The notes beneath the pieces were generated by a model. That model did no database searches. It worked only from the letters and a program-made list of their open reading frames with translations, and had not been told where the DNA came from. From assembly GCA_017745075.1 (NCBI GenBank), contig JAGIAD010000001.1, forward strand, positions 434,001 through 498,000: 64,000 nt of DNA, in the 5' to 3' direction. This document shows positions 55,346 to 64,000 of this stretch, piece by piece. The stretch comes from Sphingobacteriaceae bacterium. GTDB lineage: Bacteria > Bacteroidota > Bacteroidia > Sphingobacteriales > Sphingobacteriaceae. Each line of letters opens with the position of its first letter. Within the stretch, counting starts at the first letter, position 1. A program made the position numbers and the translations under genes.

Positions 55346-55934
55346 AGGTTTTTACAAGAATTGCGCAGCAATCTTTTATGCCTATAAAAACAACATTATT
55401 ATCACATAAAAAACAGTCCAAGCCTTTCAGTTATGCCTTGTTTATTATTATTGTATAGGTAGGCATGCTTTCGCTACGCTCAGGCTTGTTACTTTTGGAT
55501 CAAGCCAACCTGCGAAGCAAGCTTGAAGACCGATAAAAACATAAACGACTACTGAAAAAAGTAAGAGCCCTCGCGGCGGCGAGCGGAAGAAAGCACGTGC
55601 ATGTGGAAGAAAATAATGCATAAAAAGATAATGCTTATAGATTTCTCCACTACGGTCGAAATGACGGATGGATTGTAATAATGGTAACTAAAAGATCCTT
55701 CATACTCAGGATGACAGAAAATAATGAGCAACACCCGGGCGAAAACTTTAAGGTTAGCTTCGCTGAGCACTTTGTGGTTCCCGCCTGCGCGGGAATGACG
55801 AACGGTATTTATAATCTGGATAACAGAATAATTTTGGTACAAATCGCCGACAACCCATGTTAATAAGATTGCTTCGTCGGCTGAAAAAGCCTTCTCGCAA
55901 TGACGGAATTGGTGCTACGATGACAGCATCTAAC

Positions 55935-55967
55935 AAAAAAGCACCGGGAACATCTCGTTCCTGGTGC
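55935..55967 (-). terminator. Terminator of the RND efflux operon
   Basis: GCACCGGGAAC and GTTCCTGGTGC form a stem with one G-T pair around ATCTC. On the minus strand the stem is followed by a T run (A run at 55935-55940). It lies about 65 bases past the last operon gene. Confidence 0.8.
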
Positions 55968-56030
55968 CCAAATTTATACACAAACCTATAAAGTCCCTTA
56001 CAAACCTTATAGGTTCTGCACATTACACTT

Positions 56031-57446
56031 CTAATTCCATCCCCCACCTAAAGAGCGGTACAAACCTACCACTGCATTTAACTGCTCGGCTTTAAGCGTA
56101 GCCAGTTCCAGTTCGCTTTGCAATAAGTTGCCCTGAGCGGTAATCACCTCTAAATAGTTGGCCATCCCACTTTTAAACAACAAATTGGCATTGCGCGAGG
56201 CCTCCTGTAAAGTTTGTGTCCGTTTTTCGGCAATGCTGTACTGGTCTTTCAGTTTTTCTACCTTGGTTAACTCGTCAGACACTTCGCCTACGGCATTTAA
56301 AACCGACTGGCGGAACTGGATCACCGTTTTCTCGCGGTCTATTTTAGCCAGTTCTAAATTGGCCTTCAGCTGTCCGCGCTGAAAAATAGGCTGGGTAATA
56401 CCACCCGAAACCAATCCGAATAAAGAAGCCGGTACATTAAACCAGTTACTCGCTTTAAAAGAGTTAACACCACCGCTGGCGGTAATCACCAGCGAAGGGT
56501 ACAAACTGGCTTTGGCTACCCCTACCTTGGCATTGGCTACATTCAGTGCCAGTTCGGCACTTTTAATATCGGGCCTGTGGCTTAACATCGATGATGGGAA
56601 ACCTGCATTTAAATTGGCAGGGATACTCATTTTATCTAAACGGCTGGCACGGTTAATCGCTTTAGGCATGGTACCGATCAGCACACTCAGCGCATTTTCC
56701 TGCAAAACCACACTCTGCTCCAAACGGGGTACCAGCTGTGCGGCAACCAATTGCTGTGCCTGTGCCTGCTGTATAGCCAGCGAAGTTACCTGACCGGCAT
56801 CAAACTGCAGGTTAATGATCCGCAGCGTACTGTCGTTCAGTTTTAAGTTTTTGCGGGCAATTTCCAGTTGCGCATCCAGCATCAACAAATTATAATAACC
56901 CTGTGCCACATTGGCAACCAAACGGGTTTGTACGGCTTTGCGTGCTTCGGCAGTTTGCAAAAAACTGGCTAAAGCGCCCGCTTTCTGGTTGCGGATCTTT
57001 CCCCAGATATCAGCTTCCCAGTACAGGCCCAGGTTGGCACTGTAATCTTCAATATGTGTAGAGCCGGTAAACTGGTTTAAGCTCAAACCGTTTAAACTGT
57101 TATCAGAGGGGCGGCTCGAACTGGCCGTTACCTGAAGCTTCAGCTCGGGTATATTGCCCAGTTTCGATTGTTTAAACAACACTTCGGCTGCATCGATGTT
57201 TTTCAATGCAATCTGCATGTCGTAATTTTTGGCCAAAGCTGTATCAATTAAATTCTGTACAGTAAGGTCGTTAATAAAACTTTTCAAAGGCATGGTGCCA
57301 ATACTCGAAGAGTCTTGTGGCGAGCTGTTTCTGAATAAGCCCGGTGCTACATTTGGCAGCAAGGTATCTTTAGAAACCGAACATCCGCTCCATACCAAAA
57401 CCAGGAGCAGGATGGCATATATATTAAACCGTTTCATAAACTGCAT
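56031..57446 (-). CDS. RND efflux outer-membrane channel lipoprotein (NodT/OprM family)
   Basis: A 471-residue TolC-like outer-membrane channel that completes a tripartite drug exporter. The signal peptide ends LVWSGC with lipobox Cys22 (Cys19 if the second Met is used). Two internal repeats of the outer-membrane-efflux family follow, with the conserved SHRPDIKSAE and GVAKASLYPSLVITASGG blocks. Its start overlaps the pump gene's end by 23 bases (14 with the second ATG), so the two are coupled. Confidence 0.94.
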   Translation of the reverse strand: MQFMKRFNIYAILLLVLVWSGCSVSKDTLLPNVAPGLFRNSSPQDSSSIGTMPLKSFINDLTVQNLIDTALAKNYDMQIALKNIDAAEVLFKQSKLGNIPELKLQVTASSSRPSDNSLNGLSLNQFTGSTHIEDYSANLGLYWEADIWGKIRNQKAGALASFLQTAEARKAVQTRLVANVAQGYYNLLMLDAQLEIARKNLKLNDSTLRIINLQFDAGQVTSLAIQQAQAQQLVAAQLVPRLEQSVVLQENALSVLIGTMPKAINRASRLDKMSIPANLNAGFPSSMLSHRPDIKSAELALNVANAKVGVAKASLYPSLVITASGGVNSFKASNWFNVPASLFGLVSGGITQPIFQRGQLKANLELAKIDREKTVIQFRQSVLNAVGEVSDELTKVEKLKDQYSIAEKRTQTLQEASRNANLLFKSGMANYLEVITAQGNLLQSELELATLKAEQLNAVVGLYRSLGGGWN

Positions 57447-60400
57447 GATTATTTACAGGTTCTTCATGGTGATGAACAACCCCTTTTGATTTTTTAGATA
57501 ATTTTTCCTGTAAAGCCTGGAAGATCACAAATAGTACAGGAATGATAAATAAACCCAATACCACACCAGATACCATCCCTCCGGCAGCACCGATACTGAT
57601 AGAGTGGTTACCCTGTGCCGACGGACCCGTTGCAATACTCATCGGGAACAAACCAAACACAAAGGCCAGTGAAGTCATGATAATCGGCCTGATCCTTAAG
57701 CGTGCGGCTTCAATTGCCGAATCGAACAGGCTTAGTCCGGCCCTTCGTCGCTGCACGGCAAACTCTACAATCAGGATGGCGTTTTTAGCCAGCAACCCGA
57801 TGAGCATAATCAGCGCTACCTGCACGTAAATGTTGTTTTCGATACCGGTTAAGCCCAATACCACAAATACACCAAATACACCTGTAGGGATAGAAAGGAT
57901 AACCGCCAACGGCAGGATATAACTTTCGTACTGTGCCGATAATAAGAAGTATACGAATACCAGACAAAGCAGGAAGATTACGGTCGATTGTCCGCCCGAA
58001 GAAATTTCTTCGCGGGTTTGTCCCGAGAATTCGTAAGCATAACCGGTTGGCAATTGTTCTTTAGCTGTTTCTTCTATCGCTTTAATGGCATCACCCGAGC
58101 TGAAACCCGGTTTAGGGATGGCATTTACCTCGATAGAGTTAAACAGGTTATAACGCGAAGCCGTTTCAGAACCATACACGCGGGTTAATTTAACCAGGGT
58201 ACCGATCGGTACACTTTCTCCGTCTTTGTTTTTCACAAACACGCGGTCAATACTTGCCGGGTCGGTCCGGTCGGCAACATCAGCCTGTACCACTACCCTG
58301 TAGTATTTACCAAAGCGGTTAAAATCTGAGGCCTGCGCCGTACCAAAGTAAGTCTGCATGGTTTGCAAAATATCTTTAACACTTACGCCCAGCTGATCGG
58401 CTTTTTCGTTATTCACATCCAGCTGCAACTGCGGATAATCGGCTTTGTAAGAAGTAAAGGCAAAGGCAATGGCCGGTTTTGCCATTAATTTGGCAATAAA
58501 GTTATTGGCTACACCACTGAATTTATCCAGCCTGCCATTCGTTTTATCCTGCAACATCACATTCATGGCCTCCACATTACTAAAGCCCGGTACAGTTGGG
58601 AAACTGAATACAAAGAAAGTACCTGCAGATATCGCGGCCATTTTAGCCCTCACGATATTCTGTATCTCATCGATATTTTTTACCGCGCCTCTTTCCTCGT
58701 TAGGTTTTAACAATAAGAAAATCTGTCCGGCCGATGGGCTGTTCGATGCCGTTAAGAAGTTATAACCGGCAAGCGACATCACGAACCTGGCCGATGGCAT
58801 GGCGCGCAATTCTTTTTCGGCCTGCTGCAATATTTTATTCGTATTGGCCAGCGAAGTTCCTGAAGGGCTTGAAACCGCAATGGCCACAAAACCCTGATCT
58901 TCTGTCGGGATAAACCCTGTTTTGGTTCTGCTTACCAATAAAATCGTAACCGCAACAATAATTGCCAGCCCGGCCATACTGATCCATTTATTACGGATAA
59001 GCACTTTTAAACCACCAATATAGCGGTTGGTCATGTAATTAAAACCACCGTTAAAACCAGCGTAAAACTTCTCTACAAAGCCTTTTTTAGGTGCATGGTG
59101 GTCGCCTTCGGCATGTTTGTTCTTTAAAAATAAGGCTGCCAGCGCCGGACTTAAAGTTAAAGCGTTAACCGCTGATATAATGATGGCGATAGCCATGGTT
59201 AAGGCAAACTGTTTATAAAATATACCAGTAGAGCCTGTCATGAAACCAACCGGTAAAAATACTGCCGCCATAACCAGGGTGATGGATATAATGGCCCCGG
59301 TAATTTCGTTCATAGCCTGGGTAGTAGCCGCTTTCGGGCTTAGCCCCGGGTTTTCTTCCATTTTGGCGTGCACCGCCTCTACCACTACAATCGCATCATC
59401 TACCACAATACCGATGGCCAGTACAAGGGCAAACAGTGTTAACAGGTTAATCGAGAAACCGAACAGCTGCATGAAAAAGAAAGTACCAATAATGGCAACC
59501 GGTACCGCAATAGCCGGGATCAGGGTTGATCTGAAATCCTGAAGGAAGATAAATACCACGATAAATACCAGTAAGAAGGCTTCAATCAAAGTATGCTCTA
59601 CCTGGTTGATGGATTCGTCAAGATCGGTTTTGGTACGGTAAAACTGATTGTATTTAATACCTGCAGGGAAATCTTTCGATAGTTTTTCCATCAGTTTATC
59701 AATGGCGATCTGGATTTCGTTGGCATTCGATCCCGATAACTGGATTACGCCTATGGTAATTCCGTCGTGTCCGTTCAGGCGGTTTACGCTGCTGTAGCTG
59801 TAAGCACCCAGTTCAACACGGGCCACATCTTTTACGCGCAATATAGAACCGTCAGCGTTAGAGCGGATGGCAATGTTTTCGTATTCCTCAGGTTTGGTGA
59901 GCTTACCTCTATATTTAATTACATATTCAAATGCCTCATTACTGCGTTCGCCCAGGCGGCCTGGTGCCGCTTCGAGGTTTTTATCCTGTATGGCACGCAT
60001 TACTTCGTTAGGGGTAATCTGGTGAGTAGCCAGCTGACTTGGGTTTAACCAGATCCGCATTGAATAATCTTTAATACCACCAAATACACTGGCCGAACCT
60101 ACCCCCGGGATACGTTTAATTTCGGGAATGATATTGATCTGTGCATAGTTGTTCACGAAAACTGCATCGTATTTTTTAGGATCTTCAGAGTAAACCCCTA
60201 TTGCACCGATAAAGCTGTTTTGCTGTTTGGTAGTGGTAATACCATACTGTACTACCTCGGCAGGTAACTGACTGGTGGCCTGCGAAACGCGGTTTTGCAC
60301 GTTAACGGCCGCCTGATCGGGATTGGTACCTTGCTGGAAGTAAACCGTAATGGCCAATGTACCATCGTTACTGGCAGAGGAAGTCATGTAAGTCATGTTT

Positions 60401-60618
60401 TCCACACCATTAATTGCTTCCTCCAGCGATGGAGTTACCGAACGTAATATCGTTTCGGCATTTGCCCCCGGGTATACTGCAGTTACCAATACCGATGGAG
60501 GCGCGATATTCGGAAACCGCTCTAAGGGTAACTTTGTTAAGCCCAGTATACCAACGATTACCAATAAGATGGAAATCACAGTTGACAGTACCGGCCTGTT
60601 TATAAATTTCTGAAACAT
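57424..60618 (-). CDS. RND multidrug efflux pump, HAE1 family inner-membrane subunit
   Basis: A 1064-residue AcrB/MexB-type proton-driven pump. It begins MFQKFINRPVLSTVISILLV and has twelve membrane segments in two halves with large periplasmic loops. The proton-relay Asp pair is in ALVLAIGIVVDDAIVVVE, and further family blocks are RSTLIPAIAVPVAI and FVYFLLSAQYESYILPLA. It takes up drugs or other amphipathic compounds from the periplasm and inner membrane. It sits between the adaptor gene (21-base gap) and the channel gene. The substrate range cannot be read from the sequence. Confidence 0.96.
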   Translation of the reverse strand: MFQKFINRPVLSTVISILLVIVGILGLTKLPLERFPNIAPPSVLVTAVYPGANAETILRSVTPSLEEAINGVENMTYMTSSASNDGTLAITVYFQQGTNPDQAAVNVQNRVSQATSQLPAEVVQYGITTTKQQNSFIGAIGVYSEDPKKYDAVFVNNYAQINIIPEIKRIPGVGSASVFGGIKDYSMRIWLNPSQLATHQITPNEVMRAIQDKNLEAAPGRLGERSNEAFEYVIKYRGKLTKPEEYENIAIRSNADGSILRVKDVARVELGAYSYSSVNRLNGHDGITIGVIQLSGSNANEIQIAIDKLMEKLSKDFPAGIKYNQFYRTKTDLDESINQVEHTLIEAFLLVFIVVFIFLQDFRSTLIPAIAVPVAIIGTFFFMQLFGFSINLLTLFALVLAIGIVVDDAIVVVEAVHAKMEENPGLSPKAATTQAMNEITGAIISITLVMAAVFLPVGFMTGSTGIFYKQFALTMAIAIIISAVNALTLSPALAALFLKNKHAEGDHHAPKKGFVEKFYAGFNGGFNYMTNRYIGGLKVLIRNKWISMAGLAIIVAVTILLVSRTKTGFIPTEDQGFVAIAVSSPSGTSLANTNKILQQAEKELRAMPSARFVMSLAGYNFLTASNSPSAGQIFLLLKPNEERGAVKNIDEIQNIVRAKMAAISAGTFFVFSFPTVPGFSNVEAMNVMLQDKTNGRLDKFSGVANNFIAKLMAKPAIAFAFTSYKADYPQLQLDVNNEKADQLGVSVKDILQTMQTYFGTAQASDFNRFGKYYRVVVQADVADRTDPASIDRVFVKNKDGESVPIGTLVKLTRVYGSETASRYNLFNSIEVNAIPKPGFSSGDAIKAIEETAKEQLPTGYAYEFSGQTREEISSGGQSTVIFLLCLVFVYFLLSAQYESYILPLAVILSIPTGVFGVFVVLGLTGIENNIYVQVALIMLIGLLAKNAILIVEFAVQRRRAGLSLFDSAIEAARLRIRPIIMTSLAFVFGLFPMSIATGPSAQGNHSISIGAAGGMVSGVVLGLFIIPVLFVIFQALQEKLSKKSKGVVHHHEEPVNNHAVYETV

Positions 60619-60639
60619 GACTTTTAGCGTTTATGGTTC

Positions 60640-61842
60640 TTATTTTTTTGTGTTTGCAGCAGCTACTTTATCTGCTGCCTTTTGAGGCTGGATCACCATG
60701 CCTTCCTGTAATTTATCAATGCCGCTTAGCACAATCTGATCGCCAACTTTTACACCGTCTTTGATCAGGTAATTTTCGCCGGCTTTACCCACAATGGTAA
60801 TGGCTTGTTTTTTAACCTTACTGCTGTCGCCAAGGGTGAATACAAATACCTTATCCTGCATTTCTATCGTTGCCGACTGAGGCACCAGGATGGCATCGTT
60901 ATGCAATAAACCCAAACGGATTTTACCGGTATTACCCGAGCGGAGCACGCCGTTGGCATTAGGAAAACTGGCCCTTAGCGTAATGGCGCCTGTGTTTTTA
61001 TCAAACTGGCCATCAATCATATCGATTTTGCCTTTAACAGGATAAATGGAATTATCGGCCAGTACCAGTTCAACCGGAGGAAGGTGTTTAATCCTGTCGG
61101 CAGGGGTTTTGCCAGGGTAATTGTTGTTAAAACCGTTAAAGTCGTTTTCGCCCAGCGAGAAATACACATGCACTTCGTGGATATCAGATAATTGCGTTAA
61201 AGCGGTCTGATCAGATGGAGATACCAAACTACCTTGTTTTTTCGGGATACGGCCAATATAACCGCTAACCGTAGCCTTAACGTTGGTATAACCTAAGTTA
61301 ATTTGTGCCGAAGCCACATTGGCTTTAGCCTGCTCGGCATTGGCTTGTGCAATTTTATAAGCCGTTTTAGCTGTTTTTAACTGGATATCAGAAACCACTT
61401 TGTTTTGCACCAGTGGGGTTAACTTATCAATCTCCAGCTGGGCATTTAAAATAGCAGCCTCTGCAGCATGTAAACTCGCTTTAGCATTGTTTAAGGCCTC
61501 GCGGTAAGGGTTTTCATTGATTTTAAAAAGAGTTTGTCCGGCAGTAACATAAGCACCTTCATTAACCAGTACGCTTTGTAAATAACCACTTACCTGCGGG
61601 CGTACATCAATATCAACAGCCCCTTGAATGGATGCAGGGTATTCAACAAAAGTAGTCTCAGCGCCTCCGTTAACCGAACTTACCGGTAAAACGGGCGGTG
61701 GAGGTGCAGCTGCGCCCTGCTGGGGCGCTGACTTGCAGCCGGCCAGTATAATGGCAGCAAAAGCGAGCGCGAAACTGTATTTAACAAATGTAAATCGTTT
61801 AACAGTGTTAAATAATAAAAACAGACGATGTAGAGATTTCAT
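60640..61842 (-). CDS. RND efflux periplasmic adaptor lipoprotein
   Basis: A 400-residue membrane-fusion protein linking pump and channel. The lipobox is AAIILAGC with Cys36, followed by a Pro/Ala-rich linker. The lipoyl halves are at about 70-105 and 185-215 (VRPQVSGYLQSVLVNEGAYV, VKATVSGYIGRIPKKQGSLV) around an alpha-hairpin, then beta-barrel and membrane-proximal domains. The only good start is ATG 61842, even though it gives an unusually long 20-residue leader before the hydrophobic part. A TetR-type palindrome lies within that leader. It is the first gene of the efflux operon. Confidence 0.94.
   Translation of the reverse strand: MKSLHRLFLLFNTVKRFTFVKYSFALAFAAIILAGCKSAPQQGAAAPPPPVLPVSSVNGGAETTFVEYPASIQGAVDIDVRPQVSGYLQSVLVNEGAYVTAGQTLFKINENPYREALNNAKASLHAAEAAILNAQLEIDKLTPLVQNKVVSDIQLKTAKTAYKIAQANAEQAKANVASAQINLGYTNVKATVSGYIGRIPKKQGSLVSPSDQTALTQLSDIHEVHVYFSLGENDFNGFNNNYPGKTPADRIKHLPPVELVLADNSIYPVKGKIDMIDGQFDKNTGAITLRASFPNANGVLRSGNTGKIRLGLLHNDAILVPQSATIEMQDKVFVFTLGDSSKVKKQAITIVGKAGENYLIKDGVKVGDQIVLSGIDKLQEGMVIQPQKAADKVAAANTKK
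61798..61812. promoter_or_regulatory. Secondary TetR operator candidate inside the adaptor's 5' coding end
   Basis: TTTAACA and TGTTAAA flank one G. It is the core of the operator at 61879-61899 and overlaps codons 11-15 of the adaptor gene. Confidence 0.5.
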
Positions 61843-61878
61843 ATGATTTTAAATTATAAATGGATTAAGAAGTATAAA

Positions 61879-61899
61879 CTATTTAACAGTGTTAAATAG
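61879..61899. promoter_or_regulatory. TetR operator candidate between repressor and efflux operon
   Basis: CTATTTAACA and TGTTAAATAG flank a single G, a perfect palindrome. It lies 37 bases upstream of the adaptor ATG and just past the repressor stop, ideally placed to block the efflux promoter. The weaker CTAACACCGTTAAG near 62547 is upstream of tetR itself. Confidence 0.65.
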
Positions 61900-61913
61900 C
61901 AGGGTAAAAAATT

Positions 61914-62519
61914 TTAACTATTAATAGATAAGGTAATTCCCTTAATAGCGTCTTTTAAAATTTGCTGGTTCAGCTCGTTGGTTGTTCTCCCGTCGGGGCG
62001 AACCAGGTTGATGGATATCAAACCGTGTATAATCGACCAATAGGTGTAGTACTTTCTACAGATATCTTCTTCTGATACCGGTTTTTTCTCGAATAATGAT
62101 TCAATCACATCGCCAAGCATGCCACCAACATTTTCTGCTTCGGGCAGCGAATTTTTAACATTGCAACAAACCATATCCACACCGTACATCAACTGGTAAA
62201 ATTCTTTGTTTGCAAAGGCGAAGTTCCAGTAGGCAATCCACATGGCTTCCATCTGCTCAGCCGGTGTTTCATGCCTGTCGCGGGCTTCGCGGATGTCTTT
62301 TGCCAGCAGCTGGTATCCTCTCCGGGTTAACTCGAGCAGGATCCCTTCTTTGTTCGAAAAATATTCGTAAATGATCGGTGCTGTATATTCGATCTGATCA
62401 GCAATTTTACGCATACTCAATGCCTGCCAGCCCTCGGTTTGAACAATGTTCAAGGCAGCATCCAGAATTTTGGTTCTGGTTTCATCTTTCAAACGTAGTA
62501 TTCTTTCTTTGCTTCCCAT
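61914..62519 (-). CDS. TetR/AcrR-family transcriptional repressor
   Basis: A 201-residue TetR-type regulator. The N-terminal helix-turn-helix (about 15-62) contains TRTKILDAALNIVQTEGW, LSMRKIADQIEYTAPIIYEYF and FSNKEGILLELT. The C-terminal ligand domain is of the TetR_C-type helical fold (about 80-200), with the IHGLISINLVRPDG region. It lies upstream of, and on the same strand as, the RND efflux operon. It is expected to repress that operon until a drug binds. Confidence 0.93.
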   Translation of the reverse strand: MGSKERILRLKDETRTKILDAALNIVQTEGWQALSMRKIADQIEYTAPIIYEYFSNKEGILLELTRRGYQLLAKDIREARDRHETPAEQMEAMWIAYWNFAFANKEFYQLMYGVDMVCCNVKNSLPEAENVGGMLGDVIESLFEKKPVSEEDICRKYYTYWSIIHGLISINLVRPDGRTTNELNQQILKDAIKGITLSINS

Positions 62520-62702
62520 GACCTGGAATATAAGGTGTAAAATAATCTAACACCGTTAAGCAAATGTAGAACCATTTCCAGAATTGACCATCATTCATTT
62601 GTCATAAACATTTTATTGCCTAGTTTTACTGCTCAAAATCCAGGTTTAACGCATTTAAACGAACATTTGTAAACAGGTTAAATTTTTAAGGATATTTAGA
62701 TC

Positions 62703-63146
62703 ATGATTTTTCGCCCTGCAAAAATAACTGACATACCTGCCATACAAATTGTCAGACATGCTGTAAAAGAAAACATTTTGTCAGATCCGGCTTTGGTTAC
62801 TGACAGCGATTGCGAAGAATTTTTAACTAAACGTGGTAAGGGATGGGTTTGCGAAGCAGATGGTGAAGTGGTTGGTTTTTCAATTGTAGATTTAAAGGAG
62901 TATAATATCTGGGCTTTGTTCCTTCGACCCGAATTTGAAGGCAAAGGCATTGGCAAAGAACTGCACCGGCTAATGATGGATTGGTATTTTGCACAGACCA
63001 GAGAACCCGTTTGGTTGGGTACAGCACCAGGCACCCGTGCCGAAGAATTCTACAGCAGGCAGGGCTGGAAAAAAGCTGGCATGGTAAATAAAGGTGAAGT
63101 GAAATTTGAAATGGCTTATGAGGATTGGATGAAACGGCCTGAATAA
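62703..63146 (+). CDS. GNAT-family N-acetyltransferase
   Basis: A 147-residue GNAT protein. The acetyl-CoA motif is at LFLRPEFEGKGIGKELHRLM (QGKGIG-type loop EGKGIG), followed by EEFYSRQGWKKAGM, the motif B region. The acceptor is unknown. It is a single gene, divergent from tetR. Confidence 0.9.
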   Translation: MIFRPAKITDIPAIQIVRHAVKENILSDPALVTDSDCEEFLTKRGKGWVCEADGEVVGFSIVDLKEYNIWALFLRPEFEGKGIGKELHRLMMDWYFAQTREPVWLGTAPGTRAEEFYSRQGWKKAGMVNKGEVKFEMAYEDWMKRPE

Positions 63147-63283
63147 TGTCCACAAAGATACCGAGACACAAAGGGACATTTTATCGTTTAATATAATTAA
63201 TACTTATGCAAACGAGCTGAAATACATTTTTCTAAATAAGTGCCTATCACTACATAAAACAATTATAATACGGCTCAATATTT

Positions 63284-63291
63284 TATATTTG
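63284..63291 (+). promoter_or_regulatory. -7 promoter element of the rhomboid gene
   Basis: TATATTTG fits TAnnTTTG and ends 27 bases before the ATG at 63319. Confidence 0.6.
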
Positions 63292-63318
63292 CCTGCTGAA
63301 CATTAACACTCTTTTATT

Positions 63319-64000
63319 ATGGCAATAGGCATTACACCTAAGCACCGGGAAGAAATTCCACTCCATGAATTAACTCCGTTACAATTTTTAACAATAGCAA
63401 GCCAGGTGGCTACACGGCTCAACTGGACAATCCATTATCAAAGTGCGAGCGGTTTTATTGCCCAAAGCACTACTTCTGTGATCAATTCAGGCAGTGAAAT
63501 TAAATTGGTTATCGACGAGCAAACCGCTACGATTTCGAGTGAATCAACAGGTGGTGAAATGATCGATTTTAATAAAAATAAAAAGAATGTTCGGGCTTTT
63601 TTAGATGCTTTTGCTATTGCGCAGTCGGAAATATCTCCGGAAGAATTATCGATTAAATCACAGGAGCTCTACAATTCCTTTGATTTAACGGCTGCCGATC
63701 TGCTAAAAATACCTGCCGAATCTGCAGGACAAAAAGTCAAAAACTTCTTCTCACTGTTTATTCCGAAGAAGGATTTCTTTTTTACCCCAATACTGGTCGA
63801 CCTCAACATCCTGATTTTTATAATCATGGTCATCTGCGGTGCAGATTTTATTTCGCCAAGTTCAGAAATTCTGATTAACTGGGGGGCCAATTTCCGCCCG
63901 TTAATCTCTATCGGCCAATATTGGCGTTTAATAACCAACTGCTTTTTACACATCGGCATATTACACCTTCTTTTTAACATGTATGCATTACTATATGTTG
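63319..64000 (+). CDS. Rhomboid-family intramembrane serine protease, 3'-truncated by the window edge
   Basis: The frame from ATG 63319 stays open to the window end (227 codons visible). Residues 1-150 form a cytoplasmic domain starting MAIGITPKHREEIPLHEL. A first membrane segment follows (ILVDLNILIFIIMVICG), then the rhomboid block WGANFRPLISIGQYWRLITN and FLHIGILHLLFNMYALLYV. This matches the rhomboid loop-1 WR and the HxxxxHLxxNM motif. The catalytic GxSG Ser and second His lie beyond the window. Such proteases cut membrane proteins inside the bilayer. Confidence 0.88.
   Translation, partial: MAIGITPKHREEIPLHELTPLQFLTIASQVATRLNWTIHYQSASGFIAQSTTSVINSGSEIKLVIDEQTATISSESTGGEMIDFNKNKKNVRAFLDAFAIAQSEISPEELSIKSQELYNSFDLTAADLLKIPAESAGQKVKNFFSLFIPKKDFFFTPILVDLNILIFIIMVICGADFISPSSEILINWGANFRPLISIGQYWRLITNCFLHIGILHLLFNMYALLYV

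Larger units (their letters stand above)
53341..55930. repeat. Repeat block B: array of composite palindromic elements, no genes
   Basis: About 2.6 kb without a supported gene. It holds three full P palindromes (54302-54414, 54712-54825, 55233-55345) and a 5' fragment near 54118-54160. It also has a Y hairpin (54453-54478), two long Y variants (about 54902-55050 and 55432-55575) and GTCATTCTGAACG-type palindromes near 53987-54072 and 55107-55158. GTTCCCGCCTGCGCGGGAA hairpins lie near 54548 and 55770. The first 300 bases (to about 53650) are GC-richer and not clearly repetitive. Confidence 0.8.

Noticed and set aside
53454..55863. Open frames of 60-97 codons in block B
   Set aside because: Same reason as block A: repeat-derived, with no signal or domain.
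34300..55930. Possible insertion sequence or prophage as the source of the repeat blocks
   Set aside because: No transposase, integrase or phage structural gene was found in any frame.
1..64000. tRNA or rRNA genes
   Set aside because: No cloverleaf with a T-arm GTTCGANTC core or rRNA segment was recognised while reading intergenic regions; a tRNAscan run would be decisive.

Overview
The window looks like a chromosomal segment of a Bacteroidota bacterium, most likely Sphingobacteriaceae and Pedobacter-like. The evidence is a type III glutamine synthetase, the long Bacteroidota form of PurM, a carboxypeptidase-regulatory-domain TonB receptor, a type IX secretion (T9SS) type-B C-terminal domain next to a PorP/SprF protein, repeated TAnnTTTG promoter elements, and almost no Shine-Dalgarno sequences. 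The species is inferred from gene families only; no 16S rRNA or tRNA gene was seen.

Layout. 1-12 kb holds housekeeping and envelope genes: the 3' part of glnN, a tandem 380-bp duplication, purM, a secreted astacin lipoprotein, an Oar-like TonB receptor and lpdA. 12-17 kb holds an acyltransferase-3 protein, a coupled metallo-beta-lactamase-fold/GNAT pair, an unknown protein and ferritin. 17-21 kb is a three-gene operon (circularly permuted ATP-grasp, Alpha-E protein, transglutaminase) of the type predicted to make or process a small peptide. 21-27 kb has asnS, an orphan BtrH-like cysteine acyltransferase, a membrane-anchored FMN glutamate-synthase-like protein and a TsaC/Sua5 protein. 27-34 kb is a 1928-residue secreted multidomain protein with a PHP phosphoesterase domain and its PorP/SprF partner.

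36-53 kb is a defence-type island next to nhaA. It contains a Panacea-domain antitoxin with a tightly linked candidate toxin, two small genes (zinc ribbon and membrane protein) divergent from a WYL regulator, and a leftward run of hsdR-hsdM-hsdS, an unknown AT-rich gene, mcrB, mcrC and a small unknown gene. The N-terminal part of mcrB carries two apparent frameshifts. The island is bracketed by two gene-free blocks (about 34.3-36.2 and 53.4-55.9 kb) packed with related palindromic composite repeats. The arms of these repeats differ between copies but keep pairing, which is the most distinctive undescribed signal in the window.

56-62.5 kb is a complete RND multidrug efflux operon (adaptor, pump, outer-membrane channel) next to a TetR repressor, with matching palindromic operator candidates. 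The window ends with a GNAT gene and the 5' part of a rhomboid protease gene running off the edge. No transposase, integrase, prophage or CRISPR array was found.
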